This document shows, piece after piece, positions 15,190 through 24,921 of a DNA stretch of 64,000 bases. The DNA lies in NCBI RefSeq assembly GCF_039539345.1, contig NZ_BAABCY010000104.1:26671-90670 (forward strand), read 5' to 3'. The position numbers were made by a program, and so were the translations under genes. Every line of letters starts with the position of its first letter. Within the stretch, counting starts at the first letter, position 1. A model generated the notes under the pieces. It did no database searches, was not told the DNA's origin, and saw only the letters and a program-made list of their open reading frames with translations. The DNA comes from Snuella lapsa (lineage in GTDB: Bacteria; Bacteroidota; Bacteroidia; Flavobacteriales; Flavobacteriaceae).

Positions 15190-16932
15190 CTAACCTATAA
15201 TCATACCTGCTATGGTAGCAGAAATCAAGGACGCAATAGAGCCTCCTATGAGTGCTTTCATGCCAAATTGAGATAGGGTTTTACGCTGCCCCGGAGCCAG
15301 TGAACCTATACCGCCTATTTGAATGCCTATAGAGGCAAAGTTGGCAAATCCGCACAGCATGTAAGTAGCCATGATAATGGATTTTTCGTAATTTAAATGA
15401 ATACTGTTGGCAACATTTTTTAAATCTCTTAATTGTATATAGCCTATAAATTCGCTTGCCGCCAGTTTAATGCCAAGCAATTGTCCCATTAAGGTCATGT
15501 CTTCTTTGGCAACGCCTATGAGCCACATTAAAGGTGCAAAGCAGTAGCCAAGGATAAATTCCAGGGACAAACCGTCGTATGTTGTGTTGTTGGCTATAAG
15601 TTGATTAAGCGATATGAAATGCCAATCGATATGGAGCGAGCTAATGGTAATGCCATTAAAGTCGGCAGCAGTTCCCAAAATACCATTGAACATGGCTATA
15701 AAGGCAATGAATACCAACAACATGGCGCCAACGTTAACAGCCAGTCGTAATCCTTCGGTAGTGCCGTTTGCAATGGCATCCAATAGGTTGGCTCCAATTT
15801 TATCTTGGGAAATATACACGTCTGTACTTATAGCACTTGTTTGGGGATACAATATTTTTGAGACGACAATAGCGCCAGGAGCGGCCATGACAGATGCAGC
15901 TAAGAGGTGTTTGGCATAAAATAATCGTAAGGCCTCATCTTCCCCTCCCAAAAAACCAATATAGGCAGCCAATACCGCACCAGCTACCGTTGCCATGCCA
16001 CCAATCATAACAAGTAATATTTCTGACTTGTTCATTTTTTCCAAATAGGCCTTGATTAATAAAGGCGCCTCGGTTTGACCTAAAAAAATATTACCAGCAA
16101 CACTCAAGCTTTCGGCACCAGATATTTTTAGTGTTTTGCTTAACAACCAAGCAAGGCCTTTTACTATTTTTTGTATGATACCTAAATAGAAAAGGACAGA
16201 GGTTAGTGCCGAAAAGAAAATAATGGTTGGCAGAACCTGAAAGGCAAAAATAAAACCAAAGGTATCCATGTCGACCACGAGACCTTCAAAAAGGAATTTA
16301 CTGCCAGCCTGTGTGAAATCCAAAATACTTACAAATAACTTTCCAACAAGTTCGAACATAAATTTTACAAGCTTAATCTTTAGTACTCCAATAGCAATTA
16401 GTAGCTGAAAAAGCAATCCAATACCAACCAATTTCCAGTTAATGGCATTTCGATTACTGCTAAATGTGAAAGCAATTAAAATTAAAACGCCCATACCTAA
16501 TATGCCCCGCCAGATGCTTTGAAATGACATGCCCTGACTGGCTATTATTGCTTTTGTTGTAGCGGAAGGAAGTGTTTGGGTAGGAGTTGCTTTAAAGTTG
16601 TATGAAGTGTGTTTTGCTGTTAAAATAAGCTCGGTGTCGGTTAGTTTAGAAATGCTGAAGTTGCGAACGCTATCATAAGGAGTGGTAACATATAACAGAA
16701 GCAACTTGTTTTGGTGTAGATAATTGCCCGAGGCAATTATGTTTTGTGACACCGTGGCGCAATGAAATACACCTTGGTTCAAAGTTAAGGTGTCTCCAAT
16801 CTCAGCATTAAAAAAACGTGTCTGTTCTTGGTTCTCAATACGATCCAGTAACCATGTTCTTTCTATATCCTGAGCTAAACAAAAAGTAAATCCAAATAAA
16901 ACAGTTAGTATTGCTAATAAAAACTGCTTCAT
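15190..16932 (-). CDS. CNT (NupC)-family nucleoside transporter with exported N-terminal domain
   Basis: 580 residues. After a signal-like start (MKQFLLAILTVLFGFTFCLAQ) come about 95 residues with beta-rich composition, then the CNT core from about residue 140: GRGILGMGVLILIAFTFSSNR-like first helix, FVFQVLPTI/FFSALTSVLFY-like segments, GQTEAPLLI (the substrate-binding GQTEAP box) and the sodium-site region GTTEGLRLAVNVGAMLL and EFIGYIQL. CNT transporters import nucleosides with sodium or protons. The standard bacterial family is about 400 residues, so the extra domain explains the length. Downstream are thyA and upstream, 7 nt away, the bifunctional nuclease gene; the context suits nucleoside salvage. 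Confidence 0.9.
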   Translation of the reverse strand: MKQFLLAILTVLFGFTFCLAQDIERTWLLDRIENQEQTRFFNAEIGDTLTLNQGVFHCATVSQNIIASGNYLHQNKLLLLYVTTPYDSVRNFSISKLTDTELILTAKHTSYNFKATPTQTLPSATTKAIIASQGMSFQSIWRGILGMGVLILIAFTFSSNRNAINWKLVGIGLLFQLLIAIGVLKIKLVKFMFELVGKLFVSILDFTQAGSKFLFEGLVVDMDTFGFIFAFQVLPTIIFFSALTSVLFYLGIIQKIVKGLAWLLSKTLKISGAESLSVAGNIFLGQTEAPLLIKAYLEKMNKSEILLVMIGGMATVAGAVLAAYIGFLGGEDEALRLFYAKHLLAASVMAAPGAIVVSKILYPQTSAISTDVYISQDKIGANLLDAIANGTTEGLRLAVNVGAMLLVFIAFIAMFNGILGTAADFNGITISSLHIDWHFISLNQLIANNTTYDGLSLEFILGYCFAPLMWLIGVAKEDMTLMGQLLGIKLAASEFIGYIQLRDLKNVANSIHLNYEKSIIMATYMLCGFANFASIGIQIGGIGSLAPGQRKTLSQFGMKALIGGSIASLISATIAGMIIG

Positions 16933-16939
16933 GGGCTTT

Positions 16940-17560
16940 TTATTTGCGTTTGGATATTTCGTCGCGAATATGGGCAGCCGTTTCGTAATCTTCGTTAGCT
17001 ACGGCTTCGTTTAGAAGTTTATGGAGTTCTTCAATCGATTTCGATTGGTAGTTTTCGCGAGGTGAACTGGATTCAAGTTCACTCGCAAGGGTGTCATCCA
17101 TTAAAACAGTGTCTTCACTTTCATTTTCTTCATCCTTTTTCGGGCTCACCTTTAAATAAATACCAGCTTTGTCCAAAATGTTTTTATAAGTAAAGATAGG
17201 AGCTTGAAAACGAAGGGCTAAAGCAATGGCATCACTGGTTCTGGCATCAATGATCTCTTCAATTTTATCGCGCTCACATATCAAGCTGGAATAAAAAACG
17301 CCATCGACTAATTTGTGAATAATAACTTGCTTGACCACAATATCGAAACGATCGGCAAAATTTTTAAATAAATCGTGAGTTAAGGGCCTAGGGGGGCGAA
17401 TTTCTTTTTCAAGTGCAATGGCAATAGATTGTGCTTCGAAAGCACCAATTACAATAGGCAATTTACGCTCGCCATCAACCTCATTTAATATTAGTGCATA
17501 AGCCCCGTTTTGGGTTTGGCTATAGGATATTCCCTTTATATTTAATCTTACTAAGCTCAT
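16940..17560 (-). CDS. Bifunctional nuclease family protein (DUF151) with C-terminal UVR motif
   Basis: 206 residues. Residues 1-135 form a DUF151 domain (PIVIGAFEAQSIAIALE, SDAIALALRFQAPI), and residues about 170-206 form a UVR-type helix pair (IEELHKLLNEAVANEDYETAAHIRDEISKR), as found in UvrB/UvrC and ClpC partners. Both domains together are the usual bacteroidotal form. DUF151 members have reported RNase/DNase activity, but the cellular role is not settled. It begins a tight pair with the transporter (7 nt gap) and follows etfA by 121 nt on the same strand. Confidence 0.88.
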   Translation of the reverse strand: MSLVRLNIKGISYSQTQNGAYALILNEVDGERKLPIVIGAFEAQSIAIALEKEIRPPRPLTHDLFKNFADRFDIVVKQVIIHKLVDGVFYSSLICERDKIEEIIDARTSDAIALALRFQAPIFTYKNILDKAGIYLKVSPKKDEENESEDTVLMDDTLASELESSSPRENYQSKSIEELHKLLNEAVANEDYETAAHIRDEISKRK

Positions 17561-17681
17561 AATTTATAAAAACGCAAAGAACTGTTTAAATTAGGACTTT
17601 ACCAAATACTAGCAAATAGATTGTAAGGTAACGAACCAATTTAAACAGCCTTATTGTTACTACAATGTAGCAAAAAATAAT

Positions 17682-18641
17682 TTATTGTTGGGCTTTAAAT
17701 GCTTTTAATTTTTCGATTAATTGTGGCACAACTTCAAAGGCATCGCCCACAACACCATAGTCGGCCGCCTTAAAGAAAGGAGCATCGGCGTCGTTATTTA
17801 TAACTACTTTTACTTTCGAAGCATTAATGCCTGCAAGATGTTGAATGGCCCCCGAAATGCCAATGGCAATATATAAATTAGAAGCAACAGGTTTACCCGT
17901 TTGACCAACATGCTCGGCGTGTGGTCTCCATCCCAAATCGGAAACAGGTTTCGAGCACGCTGTTGCGGCTCCCAAAACATCGGCTAGTTCCTCTACCATA
18001 CCCCAATTTTCAGGACCTTTAAGCCCGCGGCCTCCAGATACTACGATCTCGGCATCAGCAATGCTTACTTTATCGCTGGCCTTATCGACCGATGCTACCT
18101 TAACGCCTAAATCGGGAATTGAAGGCGAAAAGTCTTCTGTTGTAGTTTGAACGCTACTCTCTACCAATCCAAATGAATTATTTGAAATGCTTACAATTTT
18201 AACATCCGTGTTTATTTGTAGCAGTTCAAAAGCTTTATTGGTAAAAGCATTACGTTTTACGGTAAATGGGTTTATGCTTTCTGGTGCTTCTATAACGTTG
18301 GTAGCATACCCTGCATTTAGATCAATGGCCAGCAAGGGTGCTAAATATTTACTGTTGGCACTGGAACTAACAATAATGACTTTGGCAGCTTCCTTTTCGG
18401 CAGCTTGCTTAATAACGGCTGCATAGCCTTTGGCATTAAAATCGGCTAATTGGTCATTCGATACTTTTAAGACCTTATCTACACCATAATTAGACAGCGA
18501 AGAGGTGTTTTCGGTATTTATGGTTACGGCCGTTACTGTTGTACCTAACTGGTTGGCAACTGCTTTGGCATACGAAGCAACTTCTAAAGCTATCTTTTTA
18601 AAGGCTCCTTGTTCTGATTCTGTATATACTAAAACTGACAT
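17682..18641 (-). CDS. etfA: Electron transfer flavoprotein alpha subunit
   Basis: 319 residues. The C-terminal FAD-binding half is clear: IVVSGGRGLKGPENWGMVEELADVLGAATACSKPVSDLGW (FAD phosphate loop), GQTGKPVASNLYIAIGISGAIQHLAGI, VVINNDADAPFFKAADYGVVGD. The N-terminal half is a Rossmann-like domain. With EtfB it shuttles electrons from acyl-CoA and other dehydrogenases to the quinone pool. It is placed 50 nt downstream of etfB on the same strand, as usual. No oddities. Confidence 0.97.
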   Translation of the reverse strand: MSVLVYTESEQGAFKKIALEVASYAKAVANQLGTTVTAVTINTENTSSLSNYGVDKVLKVSNDQLADFNAKGYAAVIKQAAEKEAAKVIIVSSSANSKYLAPLLAIDLNAGYATNVIEAPESINPFTVKRNAFTNKAFELLQINTDVKIVSISNNSFGLVESSVQTTTEDFSPSIPDLGVKVASVDKASDKVSIADAEIVVSGGRGLKGPENWGMVEELADVLGAATACSKPVSDLGWRPHAEHVGQTGKPVASNLYIAIGISGAIQHLAGINASKVKVVINNDADAPFFKAADYGVVGDAFEVVPQLIEKLKAFKAQQ

Positions 18642-18691
18642 AATATTTTTCTAAAATATAAATCTCAAATACCAATTTTGGTGTTTGATTG

Positions 18692-19438
18692 TTAAATTAC
18701 TTTGGCTTCGTTGTGAAGTAAATCTATTAATTCGTCTAAATTATCCGGCGATACTAATTTGACAGCGCCCTTCGGTGCTGGTTTTTCAAATTTAACCGAG
18801 GTTGTTTCAGGTGTTGTATCGTTAGCTTCTATAACAGTTAAAGGCTTTTTTCGAGCCATCATAATCCCGCGCATATTGGGGATACGCAAATCACTTTCTT
18901 CTACCAAACCTTTTTGTCCGCCAATAACCAAAGGGAGTGTTGTCGAAACAGTTTCCTTTCCACCATCTATTTCTCTTACGGCAGTAACCGATGAGCCTTC
19001 CACGGTTAGACCAATACATTTGTTTACAAAATTGGCATCGGTTAAGCCAGCAACCATCCCTGGAACCATACCGCCGTTATAATCGATTGACTCACGACCT
19101 GCAATGACCAGATCGTAGCCACCCTCTTTAACGACATTGGCTAATTGTTTTGCTACTGAAAAGCCATCGGTAGCATCCATATTTACACGTATAGCGGCAT
19201 CGGCACCTATAGCCAAAGCTTTACGTAATGTGGGCTCGGTTTCTGGACCGCCAACATTTACAACGGTTACATTAGCACCTTGCTGCTCTTTAAACCACAT
19301 GGCACGGGTTAACCCAAATTCGTCATTTGGATTAATTACAAATTGCACGCCATTGGTGTCGAACTTCGAGTTGTCATCGGTGAAATTAATCTTGGATGTC
19401 GTATCAGGAACATGACTAATGCACACTAATATTTTCAT
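18692..19438 (-). CDS. etfB: Electron transfer flavoprotein beta subunit
   Basis: 248 residues beginning MKILVCISHVPDTTSK, the classic EtfB N-terminus. NPNDEFGLTRAMW, ADAAIRVNMD and DLVIAGRESIDYNGGMVPGMVA (the AMP-binding and partner-docking loop region) follow, then IPNMRGIMMARKKPL (docking peptide that binds dehydrogenases). EtfB binds AMP and completes the ETF heterodimer with EtfA. It is divergently arranged with pdhB; the 204-nt gap between them must contain both promoters. Confidence 0.97.
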   Translation of the reverse strand: MKILVCISHVPDTTSKINFTDDNSKFDTNGVQFVINPNDEFGLTRAMWFKEQQGANVTVVNVGGPETEPTLRKALAIGADAAIRVNMDATDGFSVAKQLANVVKEGGYDLVIAGRESIDYNGGMVPGMVAGLTDANFVNKCIGLTVEGSSVTAVREIDGGKETVSTTLPLVIGGQKGLVEESDLRIPNMRGIMMARKKPLTVIEANDTTPETTSVKFEKPAPKGAVKLVSPDNLDELIDLLHNEAKVI

Positions 19439-19642
19439 AATATTTGGTATTAATTTGCTATAAGATTATTGAAGCCACGAAGTTAATTATTTTATTTCAA
19501 AAATTTATTATGCATGCATAATAAATTTTAAATAATTCATACAAAAGGATTATTCATTTATTGTTATTTTTGCAGTTCGAGTGAAAAATAGATTCAATAT
19601 AAACTTAAAAAGTTCTTCCTTTATGGAAGACAAAAGATAATA

Positions 19643-20620
19643 ATGAAGACAATTCAATTTAGAGAGGCTGTTTGTGAAGCCATGAGTGAAGAAATGCGTC
19701 GTGATGAGAGCGTTTATTTAATGGGTGAGGAAGTAGCCGAATATAATGGGGCTTATAAGGCTTCAAAAGGGATGTTAGACGAATTTGGGCCTAAGCGTGT
19801 TATCGATACGCCTATTGCAGAGTTAGGGTTTGCTGGTATTGCTGTAGGATCGACTATGACCGGTAACCGTCCGATAGTAGAGTATATGACGTTTAACTTT
19901 TCTCTGGTTGGAATTGATCAAATTATTAACAATGCTGCCAAAATACGACAAATGTCTGGTGGGCAATTTAAGTGTCCAATTGTTTTTAGAGGTCCTACGG
20001 CATCTGCAGGACAATTGGGAGCTACGCATTCGCAGGCTTTTGAAAATTGGTTTGCAAATACTCCAGGCTTAAAAGTGGTCGTGCCATCAACACCTTACGA
20101 TGCTAAAGGTCTATTAAAAGCTGCGATTCGAGATGACGATCCTGTAATTTTTATGGAGAGTGAGCAAATGTACGGTGATAAGGGTGAAGTGCCAGAGGGT
20201 GAGTATGTTATTCCTTTGGGTGTTGCTGATATTAAGAGAGAAGGTAATGATGTTACTATTGTATCGTTTGGTAAAATAATTAAAGAAGCTCACAAAGCGG
20301 CAGATGCATTGGCAAAAGAAGGTATTTCTTGTGAAATTATCGATTTGCGTACTGTTAGGCCAATGGACAAGCAAGCTATTTTAGAATCTGTTAAGAAAAC
20401 CAACAGACTGGTTATTTTGGAAGAAGCTTGGCCATTTGCTAACGTTGCTTCCGAGATAACGTATGTGGTGCAAAATGAGGCTTTCGATTATTTGGATGCT
20501 CCTATTATAAAAATTAATACAGCAGATACGCCAGCTCCTTATTCACCTGTGTTATTGGAAGAATGGTTGCCAAACAGTAACGATGTTATTAAGGCTGTAA
20601 AAAAAGTTTTGTATAAATAA
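19643..20620 (+). CDS. pdhB: Pyruvate dehydrogenase E1 component, beta subunit
   Basis: 325 residues of the transketolase beta family: MKTIQFREAVCEAMSEEM, MGEEVAEYNGAYKASKGM, GIAVGSTMTGNRPIVEYMTFNFS, QLGATHSQAFENWFANTPGLKVVVPSTPYDAKGLLKAAI, and C-terminal IIDLRTVRPMDKQAI / LEEAWPFANVASEI. It pairs with PdhA (48-49 kb) to decarboxylate pyruvate with thiamine diphosphate. The gene is 28 kb away from pdhA/pdhC. A box TATTTTTG (19565-19572) 70 nt upstream fits the -7 consensus. Confidence 0.96.
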   Translation: MKTIQFREAVCEAMSEEMRRDESVYLMGEEVAEYNGAYKASKGMLDEFGPKRVIDTPIAELGFAGIAVGSTMTGNRPIVEYMTFNFSLVGIDQIINNAAKIRQMSGGQFKCPIVFRGPTASAGQLGATHSQAFENWFANTPGLKVVVPSTPYDAKGLLKAAIRDDDPVIFMESEQMYGDKGEVPEGEYVIPLGVADIKREGNDVTIVSFGKIIKEAHKAADALAKEGISCEIIDLRTVRPMDKQAILESVKKTNRLVILEEAWPFANVASEITYVVQNEAFDYLDAPIIKINTADTPAPYSPVLLEEWLPNSNDVIKAVKKVLYK

Positions 20621-20645
20621 AAATCAACTTTTTACGTTATATAAA

Positions 20646-20677
20646 CTTCATCAACAGTTTTGTTGATGAAGTTTTTT
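20646..20677 (+). terminator. Rho-independent terminator after pdhB
   Basis: CTTCATCAACA (20646-20656), loop GTTT, TGTTGATGAAG (20661-20671), then six T. A perfect 11-bp stem. It ends 5 nt before the next start codon at 20683, so the downstream gene's start is very close to the hairpin. Confidence 0.88.
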
Positions 20678-20682
20678 GTATT

Positions 20683-23187
20683 ATGAACATAAGACTACTT
20701 AGTATATTTTTTTTCTTAGCCCCTCTCTTGGTTATGACCCAAACTAAGGTGAGTGGACGAGTATTTGACGAGAATGACAATCCTGTTTCGTTTGCCAATG
20801 TTATTTTTAAAGGTTCAACACAAGGTACCATTACAGACGAAAATGGTACATTTTATTTGGAATCTGGTGACACTTGGTCTGCAATTACTGTTTCTTTTTT
20901 GGGCTTTGAGACTTTAAACGTTCCGTTGGATAAAAAAGTGACCTATAATATGAAGATTGTTCTTTCTGAAACAGCCTCCGAACTCGACGCGGTTGTTATT
21001 ATTTCAGGAAAACAATCCAAAAAGAACAATCCTGCAATCGATTTGTTGCGAAAAATATGGGAACATAAACGTAAAAATGGTTTAAACCTCCATAAGCAAT
21101 ACGAGTACGATAAATACGAAAAAGTAGAGTTCGATATAAATACCATAGATAGTGCACTTATTAAGAGTAAGCTGTTTCGAGGTATGGAATTTGTATTCGA
21201 TAAGGTCGATACTTCTAGGGTGACAGGGAAAACCTATTTGCCTATTTTTATAAACGAATCTGTTTCTAGGGTTTATGGAGACAACACCATTGATAAAAAA
21301 AAGGAAGTTTTAAAGGGAAACAAGAATTCAGGATTTAGTGATAATCAGGTAATCATTGATTTTGTGGACGACCTGTACTCCGATTTTAATGTTTACGATA
21401 ATTATTTAAAGTTCTTTGATAAGAGCTTTGTGAGTCCTTTGTCTAGAACCGGGATTAACACCTATAACTATGTACTTACCGATAGTGCTTATATAGATAA
21501 TAAATGGTGCTACAATATTATTTACTACCCAAGGCGTAAAAACGAATTGACTTTTAAAGGGGATTTTTGGGTGGCCGATTCAACGTATGCTATTAAAGAA
21601 ATAAATCTAAGGGCTTCTAAAAGTGCCAATATTAACTGGGTGAAGGATATTTATATAGAGCAGGAGTTTGAGGTTTTAAACGATTCGTTGTTTTTGGTAA
21701 AGCGTGACTATATGATGTCGGATTTTGCTTTTAAAAAGAAGGAGGAATCACGTGGAGTTTATGGTAAACGCACCACGTTATACCATAATTATGAATTCGA
21801 TAGGGTAAAGGGCAAGAAGTTTTATGAGGCCGAAGTGTATAACTATAATGAAGATGCATTTGATAGGGATGATGCCTTTTGGAATGAAAACCGTTTAGAA
21901 GCATTAAATAAAGACGAATTGGGTATCTATAAGATGCTGGATACTTTAAAAACGGTCAAAAAATTTAAACGGCTTTATAATTTAGGGAGTATTCTCGCGT
22001 CGGGATATGTAGAGTTTAACAGCTTGCCTTTAGATTACGGGCCTGTTTTTTCGACCTTTGGATTTAATGAGGTAGAGGGATTACGCTTACGCACTGGTGG
22101 ACGTACTTATTTTGGACGTAATGATTTGTGGCGTTTGGAAGGCTTTTTGGCTTACGGATTCAAGGATGATAAATTTAAGTACGGTATTTCTGGGAAATGG
22201 TTGCTGGATAAAAAGAGCCGCCTTATAATATCGGGAGGTAACCGACGTGATGTGGAACAAATAGGAGCCAGTTTAACAACCTCTACCGATGTTCTAGGAC
22301 GTAGCTTGGCATCGTCGTCAGTTGTAGGTACTGGTGCTAACGATAAACTAACGTCTATAAATTTAACCAGTTTTGCTATTGAAGCCGAGCCTTGGCGAAA
22401 TTTTATTTTAAGATTGGGGGGCAATTACAGAACCTTAGAGTCAGCATCCTCCACTTTTAGTTTGGATTATAATACTGATACTGGCATAGCTTCAGAGATA
22501 AAACAATATGAGTCTACGTTGTCCTTGTTCTATTTCCCAAAGCGAAAGATGACTGGTTTTGGAGTTGAGCGTTACGAGGCAAACGACGATTTTGCACGTC
22601 TTTTTGCACAAGTTGGCCGAGGTGATAAAGGTTTGTTTAATAGCGATTTTAACTATACAAAGCTCCAGTTTTCGTATACGCAACCTTGGCAAGTTGGAGG
22701 TTTTGGGCGGTTGTATACTACAGTAGAGACCGGCAAGACATTTGGTGAAGTGCCTTTGGGATTATTAAGCGTTATTCCCGGAAACCAAACGTATTTTTCT
22801 ATTTATAATACCTTTTCGCAGTTAGACTTCTATGAGTTTGTAAGCGATACCTATGCCTCGTTTCATTTAGAACATAATTTTAATGGACGATTATTTTCCA
22901 GAATACCTTTCTTGAGAAAGTTCAACCTTAGGGAAATAGTTAGTGTAAGAGGTGTTTGGGGCGATATTTCGCAGAAGAATATCGATTTAAATAAAACGGA
23001 CAATCCGAATACAATTCCTTTAATCGCACCAAACGATAAACCTTATTACGAATACAGTTTAGGGATTGGTAATATTTTTAAGGTATTTCGTTTGGACTTT
23101 AATTTTAGGGGGAACTATAAAGATGAGGTTTTAAATCCCGATGCTAGAAAATTTGGTATTACGGGAAGCTTTGGGTTCTATTTTTAA
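20683..23187 (+). CDS. DUF5686 outer-membrane protein with N-terminal carboxypeptidase-regulatory-like domain
   Basis: 834 residues with a signal peptide (ending MTQ), then a CarboxypepD_reg-like domain at about 22-105 (VSGRVFDENDNPVSFANVIFKGSTQGTITDENGTF, the TonB-plug-like pattern), then a linker VVIISGKQSKKNNPAIDLLRKIWEHK and a long DUF5686-type region whose C-terminus alternates in amphipathic strands ending GITGSFGFYF, consistent with an outer-membrane barrel. These proteins are common in Bacteroidota; their role is unknown. The distance from the pdhB terminator is only 5 nt, so the promoter may overlap pdhB's end. No downstream gene on the same strand. Confidence 0.82.
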   Translation: MNIRLLSIFFFLAPLLVMTQTKVSGRVFDENDNPVSFANVIFKGSTQGTITDENGTFYLESGDTWSAITVSFLGFETLNVPLDKKVTYNMKIVLSETASELDAVVIISGKQSKKNNPAIDLLRKIWEHKRKNGLNLHKQYEYDKYEKVEFDINTIDSALIKSKLFRGMEFVFDKVDTSRVTGKTYLPIFINESVSRVYGDNTIDKKKEVLKGNKNSGFSDNQVIIDFVDDLYSDFNVYDNYLKFFDKSFVSPLSRTGINTYNYVLTDSAYIDNKWCYNIIYYPRRKNELTFKGDFWVADSTYAIKEINLRASKSANINWVKDIYIEQEFEVLNDSLFLVKRDYMMSDFAFKKKEESRGVYGKRTTLYHNYEFDRVKGKKFYEAEVYNYNEDAFDRDDAFWNENRLEALNKDELGIYKMLDTLKTVKKFKRLYNLGSILASGYVEFNSLPLDYGPVFSTFGFNEVEGLRLRTGGRTYFGRNDLWRLEGFLAYGFKDDKFKYGISGKWLLDKKSRLIISGGNRRDVEQIGASLTTSTDVLGRSLASSSVVGTGANDKLTSINLTSFAIEAEPWRNFILRLGGNYRTLESASSTFSLDYNTDTGIASEIKQYESTLSLFYFPKRKMTGFGVERYEANDDFARLFAQVGRGDKGLFNSDFNYTKLQFSYTQPWQVGGFGRLYTTVETGKTFGEVPLGLLSVIPGNQTYFSIYNTFSQLDFYEFVSDTYASFHLEHNFNGRLFSRIPFLRKFNLREIVSVRGVWGDISQKNIDLNKTDNPNTIPLIAPNDKPYYEYSLGIGNIFKVFRLDFNFRGNYKDEVLNPDARKFGITGSFGFYF

Positions 23188-23207
23188 CATAAGAAACACA
23201 CACTAAT

Positions 23208-23699
23208 CTAGTAATAAAGACCATTTTTTGTAATGGATTGCATCGCTTTTTCTTCGTGTGCCACAAGAGAATCATATGTTTTTTTATCCAGATTGCTTTT
23301 GGCTCCTATAAATTGTATAGGGTAGTTCGCTAAAATTGTTTCAAAAATAAGTTTTACCCGCTTTACATGGTAATCAGATGTTATTACGGTTAAGCGAATA
23401 TTATTTAATTTAGAAATAATAGCCAATGTTTTTACGGCATCATCTACGGTGTGTTGTGATAGGGCTAAATCGAGAAAGGCATTTTCTGGAATGCCCTGTG
23501 TTATAAGATAACGTTTGGCATAAAAGGCGTGTGCTTGCTCGGCCGTATTGAAATGTGCTCCCCAACCACCAGTGCAAAGTACTAGCATATCCTTTTTATA
23601 GTGTTTTATACAGCAATTTAATCTGCTTGTGGCCGTATCACTTAATACGCCAGCAGCACTGTTAGGAGATCCTAAAACGATCAATACATCTGTTTGCAT
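23208..23699 (-). CDS. YdcF/DUF218-family protein
   Basis: 163 residues. The fold signature VLIVLGSPNSAAGVLSDTATSRLNCCIKHY, VLCTGGWG, and the DDAVKTLAIISKLNNIRLTVITSDYHVKRVKLIFE region with a conserved Asp-Tyr-His are those of DUF218 (YdcF/SanA/ElyC-like). The length is compact and there is no signal peptide, so the protein appears to be cytoplasmic, unlike many membrane-bound relatives. The reaction is unknown. It follows the dihaem peroxidase gene by 6 nt on the same strand. Confidence 0.8.
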   Translation of the reverse strand: MQTDVLIVLGSPNSAAGVLSDTATSRLNCCIKHYKKDMLVLCTGGWGAHFNTAEQAHAFYAKRYLITQGIPENAFLDLALSQHTVDDAVKTLAIISKLNNIRLTVITSDYHVKRVKLIFETILANYPIQFIGAKSNLDKKTYDSLVAHEEKAMQSITKNGLYY

Positions 23700-23705
23700 A
23701 CCAAA

Positions 23706-24902
23706 TTAATTAATGTCGCCACCAACCATAAGACCGCTAGGAACTTTGTCTGGAATTGTTTTATCGAAGCTATCATCGTTCAATGTGTTTAAAAAGGATA
23801 TTATGGGAGCCATATCTTTAACCTTAAGAGTAAGTTTTTTAGCAAGGCTATCAATGGTGTTGATAGCTACTTTAGAGTTTCTGGATTTATTAAACGAGAG
23901 ATCTTCGTAAAACTCCAATACACGTTCTAATGTTGGGAGTGTCCCATTGTGCATATAAGGGGCCGTAAACCTTAAATTGCGAAGGGTGGGGGTACGAAAT
24001 CCAAATTGTTGTTCAAAACCGTCATCGGCTTCTGTGAGTTTTGTGTTTTCGGGTACACTTAGGGTATGAATTTTATAATCGGAAAGCATGGGGCCGTTAT
24101 GGCAATTTATACAGCCAACCTTTTTAAAGATGTCGAAGCCTTCTTTTTCGGAGAAGGATAAGGCATTGTTGTCACCACGCATGTATTTGTCGAAACGGGA
24201 ATTGTTGGTTACTAAAGTACGTTCGTATGCAGCTATTGCTTTTCCTATGTTATCAATAGTTATAGGCATATCTCCCTTAAATACATCTTTAAACAATTTT
24301 TGATATTCTGGAATAACTTTTAATCGGGAAACAACTTCTTTTAAAATGTCTTCTTCCGAATACTTTAATCCGCGCATTTCTTCAAGTGCTTTTATGGGCT
24401 CTATGGCTTGGGTCTCCAAGCTTTTCACCCTTGAATCCCAAAACATGGGAGCGTTTTTGGGTGTGTATTGACTTGACGGGGTTATACCATTATAAGCGGT
24501 ATTTAAAACGGTATGGGCGTTACGTTTTACAAACGGAATGTGGTTTGGGGTTTTAAAAAAGCGTTTGCTGCCAAAGCCTTTACCGTTAGCTCCAATGGAG
24601 AGGTCCCTAAACTCTGCAAAACCATTTTTAGGGTGATGGCATGTTGCACAGGCCACATCTTTATCGCCCGATAAAATAGGATCGAAAAAAAGAAGTCGCC
24701 CTAGATGGGTTTTCTCTTCAGATGGTAAATTGTCGGCAGGCGTTTTTATTTTTAATGGCAGAGCGTTAATACGCGTGTCAATACGAGCAATAGGTTTTAG
24801 AGGAGGCGTGGTTTTAGAGGTCTTTGTATTACATCCTAATACCATTAAAATCAAAATAGGTAAGGATTTAAAAAATATGTTTATATTGGGCACCTCCTTC
24901 AT
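23706..24902 (-). CDS. Dihaem cytochrome c peroxidase/MauG-family lipoprotein
   Basis: 398 residues with a lipoprotein signal (LMVLGC, lipid Cys24) and two c-type haem sites: CATCH near residue 88 in the first domain and CINCH near residue 265 in the second. Further family signatures are LGRLLFFDPILSGDKDVACATCHHP, TPTLRNLRFTAPYMHNGTLPTL. These periplasmic enzymes reduce hydrogen peroxide with electrons from cytochromes or oxidise other partners. It lies in a minus-strand run: M1 peptidase, DUF1080 lipoprotein, this gene, then the YdcF-like gene, with gaps of 47, 19 and 6 nt. Confidence 0.9.
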   Translation of the reverse strand: MKEVPNINIFFKSLPILILMVLGCNTKTSKTTPPLKPIARIDTRINALPLKIKTPADNLPSEEKTHLGRLLFFDPILSGDKDVACATCHHPKNGFAEFRDLSIGANGKGFGSKRFFKTPNHIPFVKRNAHTVLNTAYNGITPSSQYTPKNAPMFWDSRVKSLETQAIEPIKALEEMRGLKYSEEDILKEVVSRLKVIPEYQKLFKDVFKGDMPITIDNIGKAIAAYERTLVTNNSRFDKYMRGDNNALSFSEKEGFDIFKKVGCINCHNGPMLSDYKIHTLSVPENTKLTEADDGFEQQFGFRTPTLRNLRFTAPYMHNGTLPTLERVLEFYEDLSFNKSRNSKVAINTIDSLAKKLTLKVKDMAPIISFLNTLNDDSFDKTIPDKVPSGLMVGGDIN

Positions 24903-24921
24903 TATTATAATAGCAATTTTG

